From a bacterium (GTDB lineage Bacteria > Bacteroidota > Ignavibacteria > SZUA-365), in NCBI GenBank assembly GCA_020444325.1, contig JAHLLD010000001.1:124001-188000 (forward strand): a stretch of 64,000 bases of DNA, written 5' to 3'. Under the pieces are notes generated by a model, which was given only the letters and a program-made list of their open reading frames with translations, was not told the DNA's origin and did not search any database. Below, in pieces: positions 30,166-38,525 of this stretch; the stretch's first letter is position 1; every line of letters starts with the position of its first letter. Position numbers and translations under genes: made by a program.

Positions 30166-31950
30166 TCAATGACTCAGATGGTAGATATTCCCTGTAATTA
30201 CACTGATTATCTCCCACCTGCCGGCGTATTCTGCCTGAATATAGCTCTCTACTCCCAATAACACTTCCCCGTGGGAGAGGATGAGCGGATGCGGCGATCT
30301 GATGGCGTCACTGCTGAAGATGACGGGATTTCCAGTCTTCAGAAGCGCTTCCACGCGATCGTGGATGCGTTTCCATGCCCTGGCGGAATTATTTCTCTCG
30401 GATTGCAGGACTTCCGTGATGGAAAGAATGTTTTCGCGGCCACGCAACGCAAGCATATCACCCAGAATCCACTGATCGGCGACGATGATGAGTCCGTCGG
30501 AACCAGCGGCTTCGCTGAGTGCATGCGCGCGAACGGCATACATGTCGTTCTCCGCGCTGCGCAGCCAGTAAATGCTGCCCGCGAAATTCACGATGAACAA
30601 CAATACCGCCGCCGCGACAAGTACTCCCGTGCGCACAGCAGTCCGCTGCACGGGGACGCTTTGCGCGGGGACGTTGTGGGTTGATTTCCTGGGCCACATG
30701 CGGAGGCTGGCGAACCGTTTCGGCTGAATCGCATCTGATGCGCTGCCTGCATGGGCGCTGCCTGCATGGGCGCTGCCTGCATGGGTGTTGCCTGCATGGG
30801 CGCTGCCGAATGCGGCGGCGATGAGGATGAGGAAAAACACGGCGCTTTGAGGAATCCAGAATTCCGGGTTGGAGGGTTCCCACACGAGAAAGAACAGTGT
30901 GTAGGTGCCGAGAAAGGTCGTCAATGCGATGAGGATGCCGGGGGTGTGGCGGAAGGCCGCGCGCCAGCGGGCGCGCAGCAGCATCCAGGCGATGAGCAGC
31001 ACAATCGCGATGGAGAGAAGGACCAGCAGCAGCGCCGCCCATTCCGGAAGCGCGCGGACCAGGAAGTATTCATCGTCCAGCCATTTGGTCGGCAGCAGGC
31101 GCTGCATGAGTTCGCGCATGCGGGGGATGGCGAAGAGGAATTCTCCGCCGATGATGCTTTTCCCGAAGCCGATCAGCGCTTTCACCAGGGAGGCGGGACC
31201 CGGGATCTCATAGAAGCCGCTGTTTCCCGCGTAGCGGAAAAACCAGTGGAAATAACTTTGCGGCGTGCGATGACCGAGCGCGAATATCCCGATGCCGAGA
31301 TATGGCAGCGCGGCTCCGAGTCCCGCGGTGAGCGTGTAGGCGGCCAGGGGACGACCGGGACGCTGCTGCCAGGGGGGACCCGGCTGCCTGCGGAAACGCA
31401 GCCATATCATGACCACGGCCGGCACAATGAACAGCGCGTGCACCTGGTGAAAAAGCATGGCGAGGGCATGCGCGCAACCCGCCGCCACGACCAGGCGCAT
31501 GTTCACCCGCTCAGCCGACAATATGTACAGCGCCAGAAGAAGGAAGAACAGCGGAATGACATACACTTCGACGGTGACGGAGTAGAACCAGAGTCCGAAA
31601 GAAAATCCGGGCAGCAGCGCGCCGAAGAGCGCGGGAACAGGAGGAACAGACAGCCGCTCACGCAGCAGCAGGTGCAGCATGGCCACGCATCCCGCGCCGA
31701 ACAGTGCGTTCAGCCAGGCGACCAGTGTCACCGCCTGCAGCGAAGGCAGCACCGTCTGCCATAGCATCGTCCACAGTGCCGCAGCACCGTTGTAGAGAAG
31801 ATGATGTGGATGAAAATACTCCCCATTGCGCATCATCAGCAGGTAATCTGCTGCGTCATGCGCGGAACTGAGATTGCTGGATTGGGTCAGGATATAGAGC
31901 AGCAGCAGGGCGAGGCCCAGCAGCAGTGTCGTTCGCCGTGTGGGGTTCAA
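30166..31950 (-). CDS. Polytopic membrane protein, glycosyltransferase-39/DUF2723-like
   Basis: The 594-residue protein has about 11-12 membrane helices, beginning TLLLGLALLLLYIL. The first loop carries AHDAADYLLMMRNGEYFHPHHLLYN, the position of the catalytic acid in GT-C enzymes. The arrangement resembles DUF2723/GT39 membrane glycosyltransferases but I cannot name a substrate. Near residues 385-410 a hydrophilic stretch of HAGSA/HAGNT pentapeptides is encoded by a 15-bp tandem repeat. The start is TTG at 31948-31950, overlapping the TGA of the preceding barrel gene (TTGA), so the two are probably co-translated. No close downstream partner exists. Confidence 0.65.
   Translation of the reverse strand: MNPTRRTTLLLGLALLLLYILTQSSNLSSAHDAADYLLMMRNGEYFHPHHLLYNGAAALWTMLWQTVLPSLQAVTLVAWLNALFGAGCVAMLHLLLRERLSVPPVPALFGALLPGFSFGLWFYSVTVEVYVIPLFFLLLALYILSAERVNMRLVVAAGCAHALAMLFHQVHALFIVPAVVMIWLRFRRQPGPPWQQRPGRPLAAYTLTAGLGAALPYLGIGIFALGHRTPQSYFHWFFRYAGNSGFYEIPGPASLVKALIGFGKSIIGGEFLFAIPRMRELMQRLLPTKWLDDEYFLVRALPEWAALLLVLLSIAIVLLIAWMLLRARWRAAFRHTPGILIALTTFLGTYTLFFLVWEPSNPEFWIPQSAVFFLILIAAAFGSAHAGNTHAGSAHAGSAHAGSASDAIQPKRFASLRMWPRKSTHNVPAQSVPVQRTAVRTGVLVAAAVLLFIVNFAGSIYWLRSAENDMYAVRAHALSEAAGSDGLIIVADQWILGDMLALRGRENILSITEVLQSERNNSARAWKRIHDRVEALLKTGNPVIFSSDAIRSPHPLILSHGEVLLGVESYIQAEYAGRWEIISVITGNIYHLSH
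30741..30800. repeat. 15-bp coding minisatellite, 4 copies
   Basis: The unit CGCTGCCTGCATGGG is repeated at 30741, 30756, 30771 and 30786 (last unit TGTTGCC...). On the reverse strand it encodes HAGSA/HAGNT pentapeptides in a loop of the membrane protein. Copy changes keep the frame. Confidence 0.95.
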
Positions 31951-32675
31951 AATGCGGTGCCGAAATTCAACGCTATGTAGAATCCGTTTGCATTGGCCAG
32001 TTGTACGGGACGCCGGCCATCGGGGGCGTTCTCATCACCGACGACGACACTGGACACACCGTCCGGTACGGGGATGATGTAGTAGCGGACGTTGACGCCG
32101 AGCACGCTGGAGCGGTCGAAACCGAACTGCGCGCCGGCTCCCAGGAATCCGCCGAAGGTGTAATGCGTGGTCCCACCTCCGAGACTCGAGAGGAAATCGC
32201 CCTCGGGATCCGCAGGGGAAACGTAGAGCATGACCGGACCCGCGCCGCCATTGATGAAGGGACGGAAATTGTCAACGATTTCCTCCTTGAACAGGCGGTA
32301 CTGCAGTCCCAGGAAGAGCGGAATGCGGAACACGTAATGCGTCTTGTTCGGCGAATACTGTCCCGTCCAGGGATTGTAGAAATCCTTCTGCCGCTCATCC
32401 TTGGCTTCGGAAAGACTCAGATTCGCGAAACTCGACAGCACATCGCTGAACGCGTACCCGTAGAAAAAGCCCAGTCCGAAGCCGTCATTTCCTATCATGA
32501 GGTCCGCACCCCAGGAATGACGCCGTGGACGAAGGTCTTCCTCGCTCAGCACCTCATCACCCTCTGTCTTGGGATCGGTGAAGATGATGCGTCCGCCATC
32601 CTGCGCAAAAGCTGCGCCCTGGAGGAAGAAAAAGACTCCGAAGAGAAAAACGATATGTTTCGTCGTGAACTTCAT
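31947..32675 (-). CDS. Outer-membrane beta-barrel protein (porin family-like)
   Basis: The 242-residue protein has a clear signal peptide (FLFGVFFFLQGAAFAQ). Alternating amphipathic strands end in aromatics, for example WGADLMIGNDGFGLGFFYGYAF, YVFRIPLFLGLQYRLF, FGGFLGAGAQFGF and VLGVNVRYYIIPV. The C-terminal strand FYIALNFGTAF is typical of small 8-stranded barrels. Its role is unknown. The ATG at 32675 is chosen; a TTG at 32681 would add two residues. The stop overlaps the start of the downstream membrane glycosyltransferase-like gene. The 131 bases upstream hold short inverted repeats with AAACTCCC words. Confidence 0.75.
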   Translation of the reverse strand: MKFTTKHIVFLFGVFFFLQGAAFAQDGGRIIFTDPKTEGDEVLSEEDLRPRRHSWGADLMIGNDGFGLGFFYGYAFSDVLSSFANLSLSEAKDERQKDFYNPWTGQYSPNKTHYVFRIPLFLGLQYRLFKEEIVDNFRPFINGGAGPVMLYVSPADPEGDFLSSLGGGTTHYTFGGFLGAGAQFGFDRSSVLGVNVRYYIIPVPDGVSSVVVGDENAPDGRRPVQLANANGFYIALNFGTAF

Positions 32676-32806
32676 ACGCAAGACCAGTTAGATGTACCCG
32701 GTAAAATAGAAATGCCGGGATCGATGCACAAGCCCGAATTGCGTCCCCAGGGGAAAACTCCCCTATCGGAAACTCCCGCGAGGGAAACTCCCGATATGAG
32801 GATTCC

Positions 32807-34768
32807 CTAAGGAAGAACGGTCACGGGAAGCATGCGCGTGCTGCTGCCCGCCGCAACTGCGATAAAGTAATTTCCCGCCGTCAGGCGATGCAGCGGGAGC
32901 TGCAGCTGATGGTGTCCCGCCGTCAAACCGCCCAGCTGCCAGCTGCGGACTTCCTGTCCCAGCACATTCAACAGGCGCACATCCACCGCCGAAGACGGCC
33001 GCGTGAGCGTGAGCACCAGCTGCGCACTTCCCGTCGCCGAAAGCGACAGGGGCTGCGGATAGAGCTGCAGGGCAATTCCGGGATCGGGAAGCACGGAAAC
33101 AGCATTGACGTCGGTAGAAAGTGCCAGCGTTGCAATAACTTCCACCTTGTTCTCGAGCTGCTGGTGGTATGCAAGGAAGCTGTTCGCTTCCGCCGTATTC
33201 TGCCTTGTGAGGTTGTCGATGAACAGCGGTTTGACCGACTGATAGCACATTTCCACGTCCACGGTGAAAGGACCTCCATCGCCCACGCTCAGTGCATAGC
33301 GCAGTGCGTCGCCACCGCTGTTGCCGCTGCCGTCAAAATCATTGAAGCTGGCATCCGACAACGGGACGCCGACCGCACCGAAGTCCGGATCCAGCATACC
33401 TTCGTTGGTGAAGCCTGCGGGCGGCAGACGGTTATCCTTCAGATACTGCGAAGCACGCAGCAGCCGCGCGGTCACTTCCCCGTCGGTATTCCCGAGCACC
33501 GCTTCCCAGATCTGCACATCCCCGGCATCGGAGATGACATCGTGATGCGCCTCGAAGCCCGCTTCATCCACACCTGTGATCCTGCCATCGGCATCCCAGG
33601 CGCCGGATTCAAACACCGTGCGCTGCTGCGCATCCCTGACGACGACATGCAGCCAGGCACGCCGACTCGGGAAGCCGCTGGGGACCTTGTGTCCCGCCAG
33701 GTTTTCCACCTGCACGTCGACGGAAAGCTGCGACCCCTGCACTGTGGCGCTGCCGGTCAGCCGTACGGTGCCGGACTGCAGCTGCGTCCTGGTCCTTGCG
33801 ATACTGCGGTCGAAATCCGCGTCATACGCAGTGACACCGAGATCGTCGCCATGCGCCTTGATCAGCGTGAGCATGCTTGCATTACCGCCCACGAAATGAT
33901 GCTGGAAATACGGCGTACGCGCGGGCGAGGTACCCGGCATGCTCGAGATGGGAATGGCTTCCTGCAGCGCAGGCATGTGACAGCTCTGGCAGCTGCGGTT
34001 CTGCGAGGGATACACCGAGGCCTTCCATTCCAGGAACGGCGTCTGTTCGGGGAATTCACCGACGATGTTGCCGCTTGCATCGACATACGGCGTGTACAGC
34101 GTATGACAGGTGGCGCAGTGCTCGGACTGCTCCATGTGCGGCGCATGCTGCGGCTCGAATCCCGTGAGGTTGCGCATGGGATTGATGAGCGGATTCGAAT
34201 ACGGTCCGAACGCGACGCGCGTTTCGGAGATGTCATATCCCCCGGAAAAGCTCTCTTCCTCACCGAAATCCTCGTCCGTCACCTGATGGCACAGGGTACA
34301 GCTGACGCCATCCATCGAAAGCGGATCCAGTTCAGCCTCCGCCAGGGTGAACTCTGTGTCGCCCCCGACCTGCGCCTCTTCATGTCCCATCGGCGTGTGA
34401 CAGTTCGTGCACTTGTCCTGCACCACACCGGCAATCGCAGGCAGATCCCCCGCCTCATTCATCACCTGCGCCTGCCAGAACGGATCCCTCGCACTGTTGG
34501 CCATCATCGCCGAACGCCAGCTCGATGGCGGGGATACATCCTTCCCGTCCTTGTCGATATTCGCCTTCGTTCCCGCCGCGTGACACAGCTGACAGTTGCC
34601 GGAACCGCTGAACATGTCCGACTTGTCCGTCGGCAGCTCGCGCTGCGCAAGAACGTCAGCCGGTGCCATCAGGAAGGCTGCCAGCAGGATGATGCAGGAA
34701 GCCGTGGTGCGTAATGATTTCGGGGGAATAATTGTGGAAGCGAAAAGAGCTGTGAGATGAGTTCGCAT
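32807..34768 (-). CDS. Five-haem c-type cytochrome with T9SS type A sorting domain
   Basis: The 653-residue exported protein has a signal peptide (ILLAAFLMAPADVLAQ). Five CxxCH haem sites lie in the first half: CQLCH, CTNCH, CTLCH, CATCH and CQSCH. The layout resembles cytochrome c554/NrfA-related multihaem families. A middle beta-rich domain follows (VRLTGSATVQGSQLSVDVQVENLAGHKVPSG). The C-terminus has a Por tail (LYPQPLSLSATGSAQLVL, VRLLNVLGQEV, LTAGNYFIAVA). It is probably a surface electron carrier. The ATG at 34768 gives a sensible signal peptide; an upstream ATG (34828) adds 20 unlikely residues. The next gene diverges, with 187 bases between. Confidence 0.87.
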   Translation of the reverse strand: MRTHLTALFASTIIPPKSLRTTASCIILLAAFLMAPADVLAQRELPTDKSDMFSGSGNCQLCHAAGTKANIDKDGKDVSPPSSWRSAMMANSARDPFWQAQVMNEAGDLPAIAGVVQDKCTNCHTPMGHEEAQVGGDTEFTLAEAELDPLSMDGVSCTLCHQVTDEDFGEEESFSGGYDISETRVAFGPYSNPLINPMRNLTGFEPQHAPHMEQSEHCATCHTLYTPYVDASGNIVGEFPEQTPFLEWKASVYPSQNRSCQSCHMPALQEAIPISSMPGTSPARTPYFQHHFVGGNASMLTLIKAHGDDLGVTAYDADFDRSIARTRTQLQSGTVRLTGSATVQGSQLSVDVQVENLAGHKVPSGFPSRRAWLHVVVRDAQQRTVFESGAWDADGRITGVDEAGFEAHHDVISDAGDVQIWEAVLGNTDGEVTARLLRASQYLKDNRLPPAGFTNEGMLDPDFGAVGVPLSDASFNDFDGSGNSGGDALRYALSVGDGGPFTVDVEMCYQSVKPLFIDNLTRQNTAEANSFLAYHQQLENKVEVIATLALSTDVNAVSVLPDPGIALQLYPQPLSLSATGSAQLVLTLTRPSSAVDVRLLNVLGQEVRSWQLGGLTAGHHQLQLPLHRLTAGNYFIAVAAGSSTRMLPVTVLP

Positions 34769-34955
34769 GAGGAGCCTCTGAGAAAAAAGGTGCGTGTTTA
34801 TTTTGCGGGAATATGGCTTGTACGGCATTCCCGATTGCCGACTGTGTTTATCTTAAATAAAAAGAGGAAAATTATCCACTCCGCGGAGAACTTTTTTCAC
34901 CCCGTCAACTGTTGTGAGGCACAACGTTTTTCACATCCACCGTCCCATTTCTGCC

Positions 34956-35162
34956 ATGGTCGACCGCTGCGTCTGTTTTTCCCGCACATTTGATGAGCTC
35001 AAGCGCATCGCTGAGAGCGAAGACGTCCGTGATCTTCCCACACTTCAGTCCCGCGTCGACTTCGGCCAGAAATGCGGCCTCTGCAAACCCTACGTCGAAC
35101 GCATGCTCGACACCGGCAACACCCGTTTCCCCATCATGGCCCGGCGGCGGCCAGAAGAATAA
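34956..35162 (+). CDS. BFD-like [2Fe-2S]-binding protein
   Basis: The small protein of 68 residues has four cysteines in the bacterioferritin-associated ferredoxin pattern: CVC at the N-terminus and CGLC near residue 44 (GQKCGLCKPYVERML). The helical middle (TFDELKRIAESEDVRDLPTLQ) fits the BFD fold. BFD domains pass electrons to ferritins or enzymes, for example to release stored iron. A ferritin-like protein is coded 20 kb away (55565-55990), but no local partner is seen. I start at ATG 34956; the frame is open further upstream without resemblance to the family. Confidence 0.75.
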   Translation: MVDRCVCFSRTFDELKRIAESEDVRDLPTLQSRVDFGQKCGLCKPYVERMLDTGNTRFPIMARRRPEE

Positions 35163-35218
35163 CCCGCCTGGCCGGAAGATCGTCCGGTCTCACTTCAAAT
35201 CGTTTCAGGAAATGTGTT

Positions 35219-36070
35219 TCACGCCTCGGTGGCGAAGCTCCGGAAAGCGGTGAGCATGCGTGAGCCGTACCAGGAGTAGAGTTCGCCGTCGACGACACGG
35301 ATTGAGAGCTGCTCGGCGTATTCAGCATCCTGCACGTGCAGGGAGGCGCGGAGTTCGGCGATGTGTTCGCTGCGGAAACGGAAGGGTTCGCTGGAGAGGA
35401 GGATGTGCGAGGGACGCAGTTCGGCGATGTCGCGGGGAGTGAGTTCGGGGTAGCGGCGGGACGATCCGCTTCGTTCTTTTTCATCGAGCCACGCGTCTGT
35501 GATCACGTGCTCGTAACCTGCCTCGGCGAGCATGGAGTGAATGAAGGTCGTGGGACCGATGGTCATGTACGGGCGGCGCCAGATAAGGTACAGCGCGCGC
35601 TGCGGTTCTCGTCCCTTGAGTACGTCCCGTGCAGCGGTGATATCGGCGAGCAGGGCATCGGCTTTTTCCCCGGCACCGAGCAGCTTCCCCATATCGTGAA
35701 TCATGACCAGGGCATTGTCCACCGAGAGCGGATGGGTAACGTACACCCATGGCTGCGGTTTCCAGGCATCGAGCGCCTCCACGACATCCCGCGGATTTTC
35801 ATCCACGTTCGCGATGACGAGGTCGGGGTCGGCTTCACGGATACGGTCGGCATGCACGGTTTTTGTGCCGCCCATGTCGGGGATGTCTTCGACCTGGGGC
35901 GCAGGGTGCACGCAGAATTTCGTGCGTCCCACCACCTCGTCGCTGCCCAGTCCGAGGGCGAACAGCAACTCGGTGATGCTCGGTACGAGCGAAACAATGC
36001 GTGCGGGACGCTCGATCGGCACGAAGGTTTTGCCGCGGGCGTCCACGATCTGCTCAGAAGGTGACAACAT
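35219..36070 (-). CDS. TroA-like helical-backbone metal/cobalamin-binding protein without signal peptide
   Basis: The 283-residue protein matches the BtuF-type periplasmic-binding-protein fold: PARIVSLVPSITELLFALGLGSDEVVGRT (domain 1), DIPDMGGTKTVHADRIREADPDLVIANVDENP, a long backbone helix (VMIHDMGKLLGAGEKADALLADI), and domain 2 (PSHILLSSEPFRF). No signal peptide or lipobox precedes the domain (it starts MLSPSEQIVDARG), and no ABC permease or ATPase is nearby, so it may act in the cytoplasm or be mis-localised in prediction. ATG 36070 is chosen with AGGA five bases before; ATG 36076 is an alternative. It overlaps the upstream esterase gene by 17 bases. Confidence 0.82.
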   Translation of the reverse strand: MLSPSEQIVDARGKTFVPIERPARIVSLVPSITELLFALGLGSDEVVGRTKFCVHPAPQVEDIPDMGGTKTVHADRIREADPDLVIANVDENPRDVVEALDAWKPQPWVYVTHPLSVDNALVMIHDMGKLLGAGEKADALLADITAARDVLKGREPQRALYLIWRRPYMTIGPTTFIHSMLAEAGYEHVITDAWLDEKERSGSSRRYPELTPRDIAELRPSHILLSSEPFRFRSEHIAELRASLHVQDAEYAEQLSIRVVDGELYSWYGSRMLTAFRSFATEA

Positions 36071-36734
36071 GCTCATCCTGCTTTCTCGGGTCGTCCATGT
36101 CGATCCCGTACATGTGGCGATGGAGGAAGGCGCGGATATCCCGTGTTTCCTGGCTGGATACGCGGTGGGCGGTATCGTATTCATGGTACTCAACGTCGTA
36201 GCCCATGTCCTCAAGCACGCGCTGGTTTTCCCTGCCGGTTTCGACGGAAAGGATCTGGTCGCGCGTTCCATGCGCGAGAAAGATCGGGACGCGTGTGTTG
36301 GCCTTGTGCCGCTCCTCACGCAGAAAGTCGGGGTGAATGACATAGCCCGAAAGCGAAACGATGCCGCCGAGGCGCTGGGGATAGCGCAGCGCGGTGTCGA
36401 CGCTCATCACCGCTCCCTGGGAAAAGCCGACGAGAAAGATGTTCTCAGCCGCAATGCCATCGGTCAGCTGGCTGTCGATAAGCGCGTTGATTTCCTCCCT
36501 GCTCTGCTGCACTTCCACCGGATCGCGGCGGTCATTGTCATACCACCAGCGAACGTCGGGTGCATCATCGCTCGCAAAAGTCGCGGAAGGCAGCAGCCAG
36601 CGTGTATGCAGAAATCCCATCTGACGCACGAAGGGGAAGAACGCATACTTGTTGGCGTTGCGTCCATGCAGACCGATCATTGCATAATCGGCCCGATCGA
36701 GGTCGTCGGGGAATGTGATGTAATCAAGTGCCAT
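36054..36734 (-). CDS. Alpha/beta hydrolase (phospholipase/carboxylesterase family)
   Basis: The 226-residue cytoplasmic protein has the carboxylesterase/YpfH layout. MIGLHGRNAN is the oxyanion region, GFSQGAVMS is the nucleophile elbow with Ser in GFSQG, VPIFLAHGTRDQILSVE carries the catalytic Asp, and YDTAHRVSSQE the catalytic His. WWYDNDRRDP replaces the usual FDW segment. It probably hydrolyses small esters or lysophospholipids. The stop lies within the start region of the TroA-like gene, so the two form an operon. The 36 bases upstream separate it from the CYTH gene on the same strand. Confidence 0.88.
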   Translation of the reverse strand: MALDYITFPDDLDRADYAMIGLHGRNANKYAFFPFVRQMGFLHTRWLLPSATFASDDAPDVRWWYDNDRRDPVEVQQSREEINALIDSQLTDGIAAENIFLVGFSQGAVMSVDTALRYPQRLGGIVSLSGYVIHPDFLREERHKANTRVPIFLAHGTRDQILSVETGRENQRVLEDMGYDVEYHEYDTAHRVSSQETRDIRAFLHRHMYGIDMDDPRKQDEHVVTF

Positions 36735-36770
36735 GGAATAAAAATACGATTTCGGGTGCGAGATGGAAAT

Positions 36771-37289
36771 TCAGGGCCGTTGCTCCAACAGGTCGGAGTA
36801 GGACAGCGCGATGAAATCCTCCTCATGGATGTCGAAAAGTGATACGTAGGCATTGCACTGCTCGCGCAATGTATCCTCGCTGTGCTCCGGGGTCCGCTGG
36901 ATCGCCTCCACTTCAAGAAAATCACCGAGTCCTTCCACCTGATCGATATGGATTTTCACGTTGTCTTCGAAATAGATATCCCTTTGCTTGACCACCACGA
37001 CACGCACTCCGAGCGCGGCGACGAGAATTTCTTTCAGCGTGGGATCAGGATCCGGCCGGTACAGCTGCACGTGGGACGTTTTACTTCCCGCGAGGTTTTT
37101 TCTCAGATAGTGGATCAGGGCATGTTCGATATTCCCTTCACGCAGCTTCAGGCGTCCATGCTCGACAGGGAAATACGTATCTACCTGCACATCTCTCCCG
37201 ACAAACTCTGCGTTGCGTTTTTCAAGCAGCGCGCGGATCCGGTCGGGATCCGCGCAGCGTGCCTTGAACTCATGATTGATGAAGCCCAT
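36771..37289 (-). CDS. CYTH domain protein (class IV adenylyl cyclase/thiamine-triphosphatase-like)
   Basis: The 172-residue protein starts MGFINHEFKARCADPDRI, which contains the N-terminal ExK-type metal/triphosphate motif (EFKAR). It continues with charged beta strands of the triphosphate tunnel (VDTYFPVEHGRLKLREG, VKIHIDQVEGLGDFLEVEA), typical of class IV adenylyl cyclases. FLEVEA is the C-terminal ExE pair. The substrate may be ATP or another triphosphate-containing compound. The ATG at 37289 overlaps the TGA of phenylalanine hydroxylase (ATGA), so the pair is probably co-translated. The long upstream frame lies inside that gene. Confidence 0.8.
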   Translation of the reverse strand: MGFINHEFKARCADPDRIRALLEKRNAEFVGRDVQVDTYFPVEHGRLKLREGNIEHALIHYLRKNLAGSKTSHVQLYRPDPDPTLKEILVAALGVRVVVVKQRDIYFEDNVKIHIDQVEGLGDFLEVEAIQRTPEHSEDTLREQCNAYVSLFDIHEEDFIALSYSDLLEQRP

Positions 37290-38134
37290 CAGTCGTTCCA
37301 GCCCTTGGCGCGCGCCCAGGCGCGAAACTCCGAATCGAGCTGCTCGAAACTCTCGATGGCAAAAAGGATGGGCTGCAGATGCCACACTTCGTAATCCTGG
37401 GCACCGAGGCGCTCGGGTTCGAATTCGATCACTTTCACGTCATCAGACAGCGCATGCACCACTTCCTTGGGTGAGGAAAGGATACCAGCGCCATAAATGC
37501 GGCGTCCTTCAGGCGTGTTGATGAGGCCGAATTCCACCGTAAACCAGTAGAAGCGTTCGAGTTTGCGGATTTCCTCATCATCCTTCACGTTGAGGAACGT
37601 CTGCGCGAAATACTGGAAAAAATCCGAGAAAAAGGGATTGGTAAGTGTGGGCATGTGCCCGAAGATATCGTGGAAACAGTCCGGCGCGGGAGTGTATTCC
37701 AGTTCATCCGGCTGACGAATGTAATCGGTTGAAGGGAAACGCGCCTTTGCCATCAGTCCCAAAAAATCGTTGGTCGTGAGCAGACCGGGAATACGCGCGA
37801 TCTTCCAGCCCACGCTGTCATAGAGGCGCAGACTGATGTCTTTCAGACTGGGAATGCGGTCCGGCGTCAGTCCCAGTTCCTTCACCCCCTGCAGATACTC
37901 GTCACAGGCGCGTCCGGGCAACTCCCGCGCCTGCCGCTCATACAGCGTTTTCCATGTTTCATGATCATGCGCGGGATAATCCGGGTACACGAGTTCATCA
38001 TGTTCCGGGGGACGACCGTCCAGCGGCTGCGGTATGCAGCGCGGATCGACATCTTCCTGTTCCGCATATCTATCATAAGCCGACTTCGAAAAATCTTCTT
38101 CCTTTTCCGTATCAGGATGCAATTCTTCTGCCAT
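37289..38134 (-). CDS. phhA: Phenylalanine 4-monooxygenase
   Basis: It is an iron- and pterin-dependent hydroxylase that converts phenylalanine to tyrosine. The 281-residue protein has the catalytic domain only, as in bacteria. The iron ligands are visible as two His in CFHDIFGHMP and Glu in FYWFTVEFGL. Also seen are EYTPAPD, GAGILSSPKE and the C-terminal QPILFAIESFEQL. The N-terminus is acidic. The ATG at 38134 follows AGGAGCACGCT. It forms an operon with the CYTH gene. No pterin recycling gene (phhB) is in the window. Confidence 0.95.
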   Translation of the reverse strand: MAEELHPDTEKEEDFSKSAYDRYAEQEDVDPRCIPQPLDGRPPEHDELVYPDYPAHDHETWKTLYERQARELPGRACDEYLQGVKELGLTPDRIPSLKDISLRLYDSVGWKIARIPGLLTTNDFLGLMAKARFPSTDYIRQPDELEYTPAPDCFHDIFGHMPTLTNPFFSDFFQYFAQTFLNVKDDEEIRKLERFYWFTVEFGLINTPEGRRIYGAGILSSPKEVVHALSDDVKVIEFEPERLGAQDYEVWHLQPILFAIESFEQLDSEFRAWARAKGWND

Positions 38135-38204
38135 AGCGTGCTCCTGCCTGGTGATACCTGTATTATTCCGTGTTATGTCTGAAATATAGTAAATTACATG
38201 GTGT

Positions 38205-38485
38205 CACCGCTAGCGCCCGCGCCGAAGTCCAGAAGGGCCGAAGGCGGGTGCAGTGGTTTTTCCTCCCCGCTCGCGCGGGAAGGAGTTCTTTCCACGGCTT
38301 CGCGGTGGAGGCGTTTCCCCGCTGTCGCGGGGGAGTTTTTCGCTTCGCGGTATGTAAATACGAGCTGCGAAGCAAAAAACGCACCGCGACTCTGTCCGCC
38401 GAAGTTTGAGCAGAACGAAAACGAAGGCGGAAGCGGTGCGAAAACTCCGCGAAGCGGAAAAGACGTCCCCGCGCCAGCGGGGGCA
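38205..38485. repeat. Hairpin array (AAAAAC/GTTTTT linker class) in a 391-base gap
   Basis: The gap 38135-38525 between divergent phhA and the deiminase gene is nearly all hairpin modules: TCCCCGC-TCGC-GCGGGA, TCCACGGC-TTC-GCGGTGGA, CCCCGC-TGTC-GCGGGG, GCTTCGC...GCGAAGC (38342-38373, matched at 16873-16904), CTCCGC-GAA-GCGGA and CCCCGCGCCAGCGGGG. The linkers are T/A-rich. No ORF is seen. Promoters for both genes must lie at the array edges. Confidence 0.8.
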
Positions 38486-38525
38486 AAAACCGTCTCTGTG
38501 TTTATCAAGATAATTCTGGTCCATC

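Noticed and set aside
34914-34955. A longer start for the BFD-like protein.
   Set aside because: The added residues do not resemble the family; the domain begins at ATG 34956.
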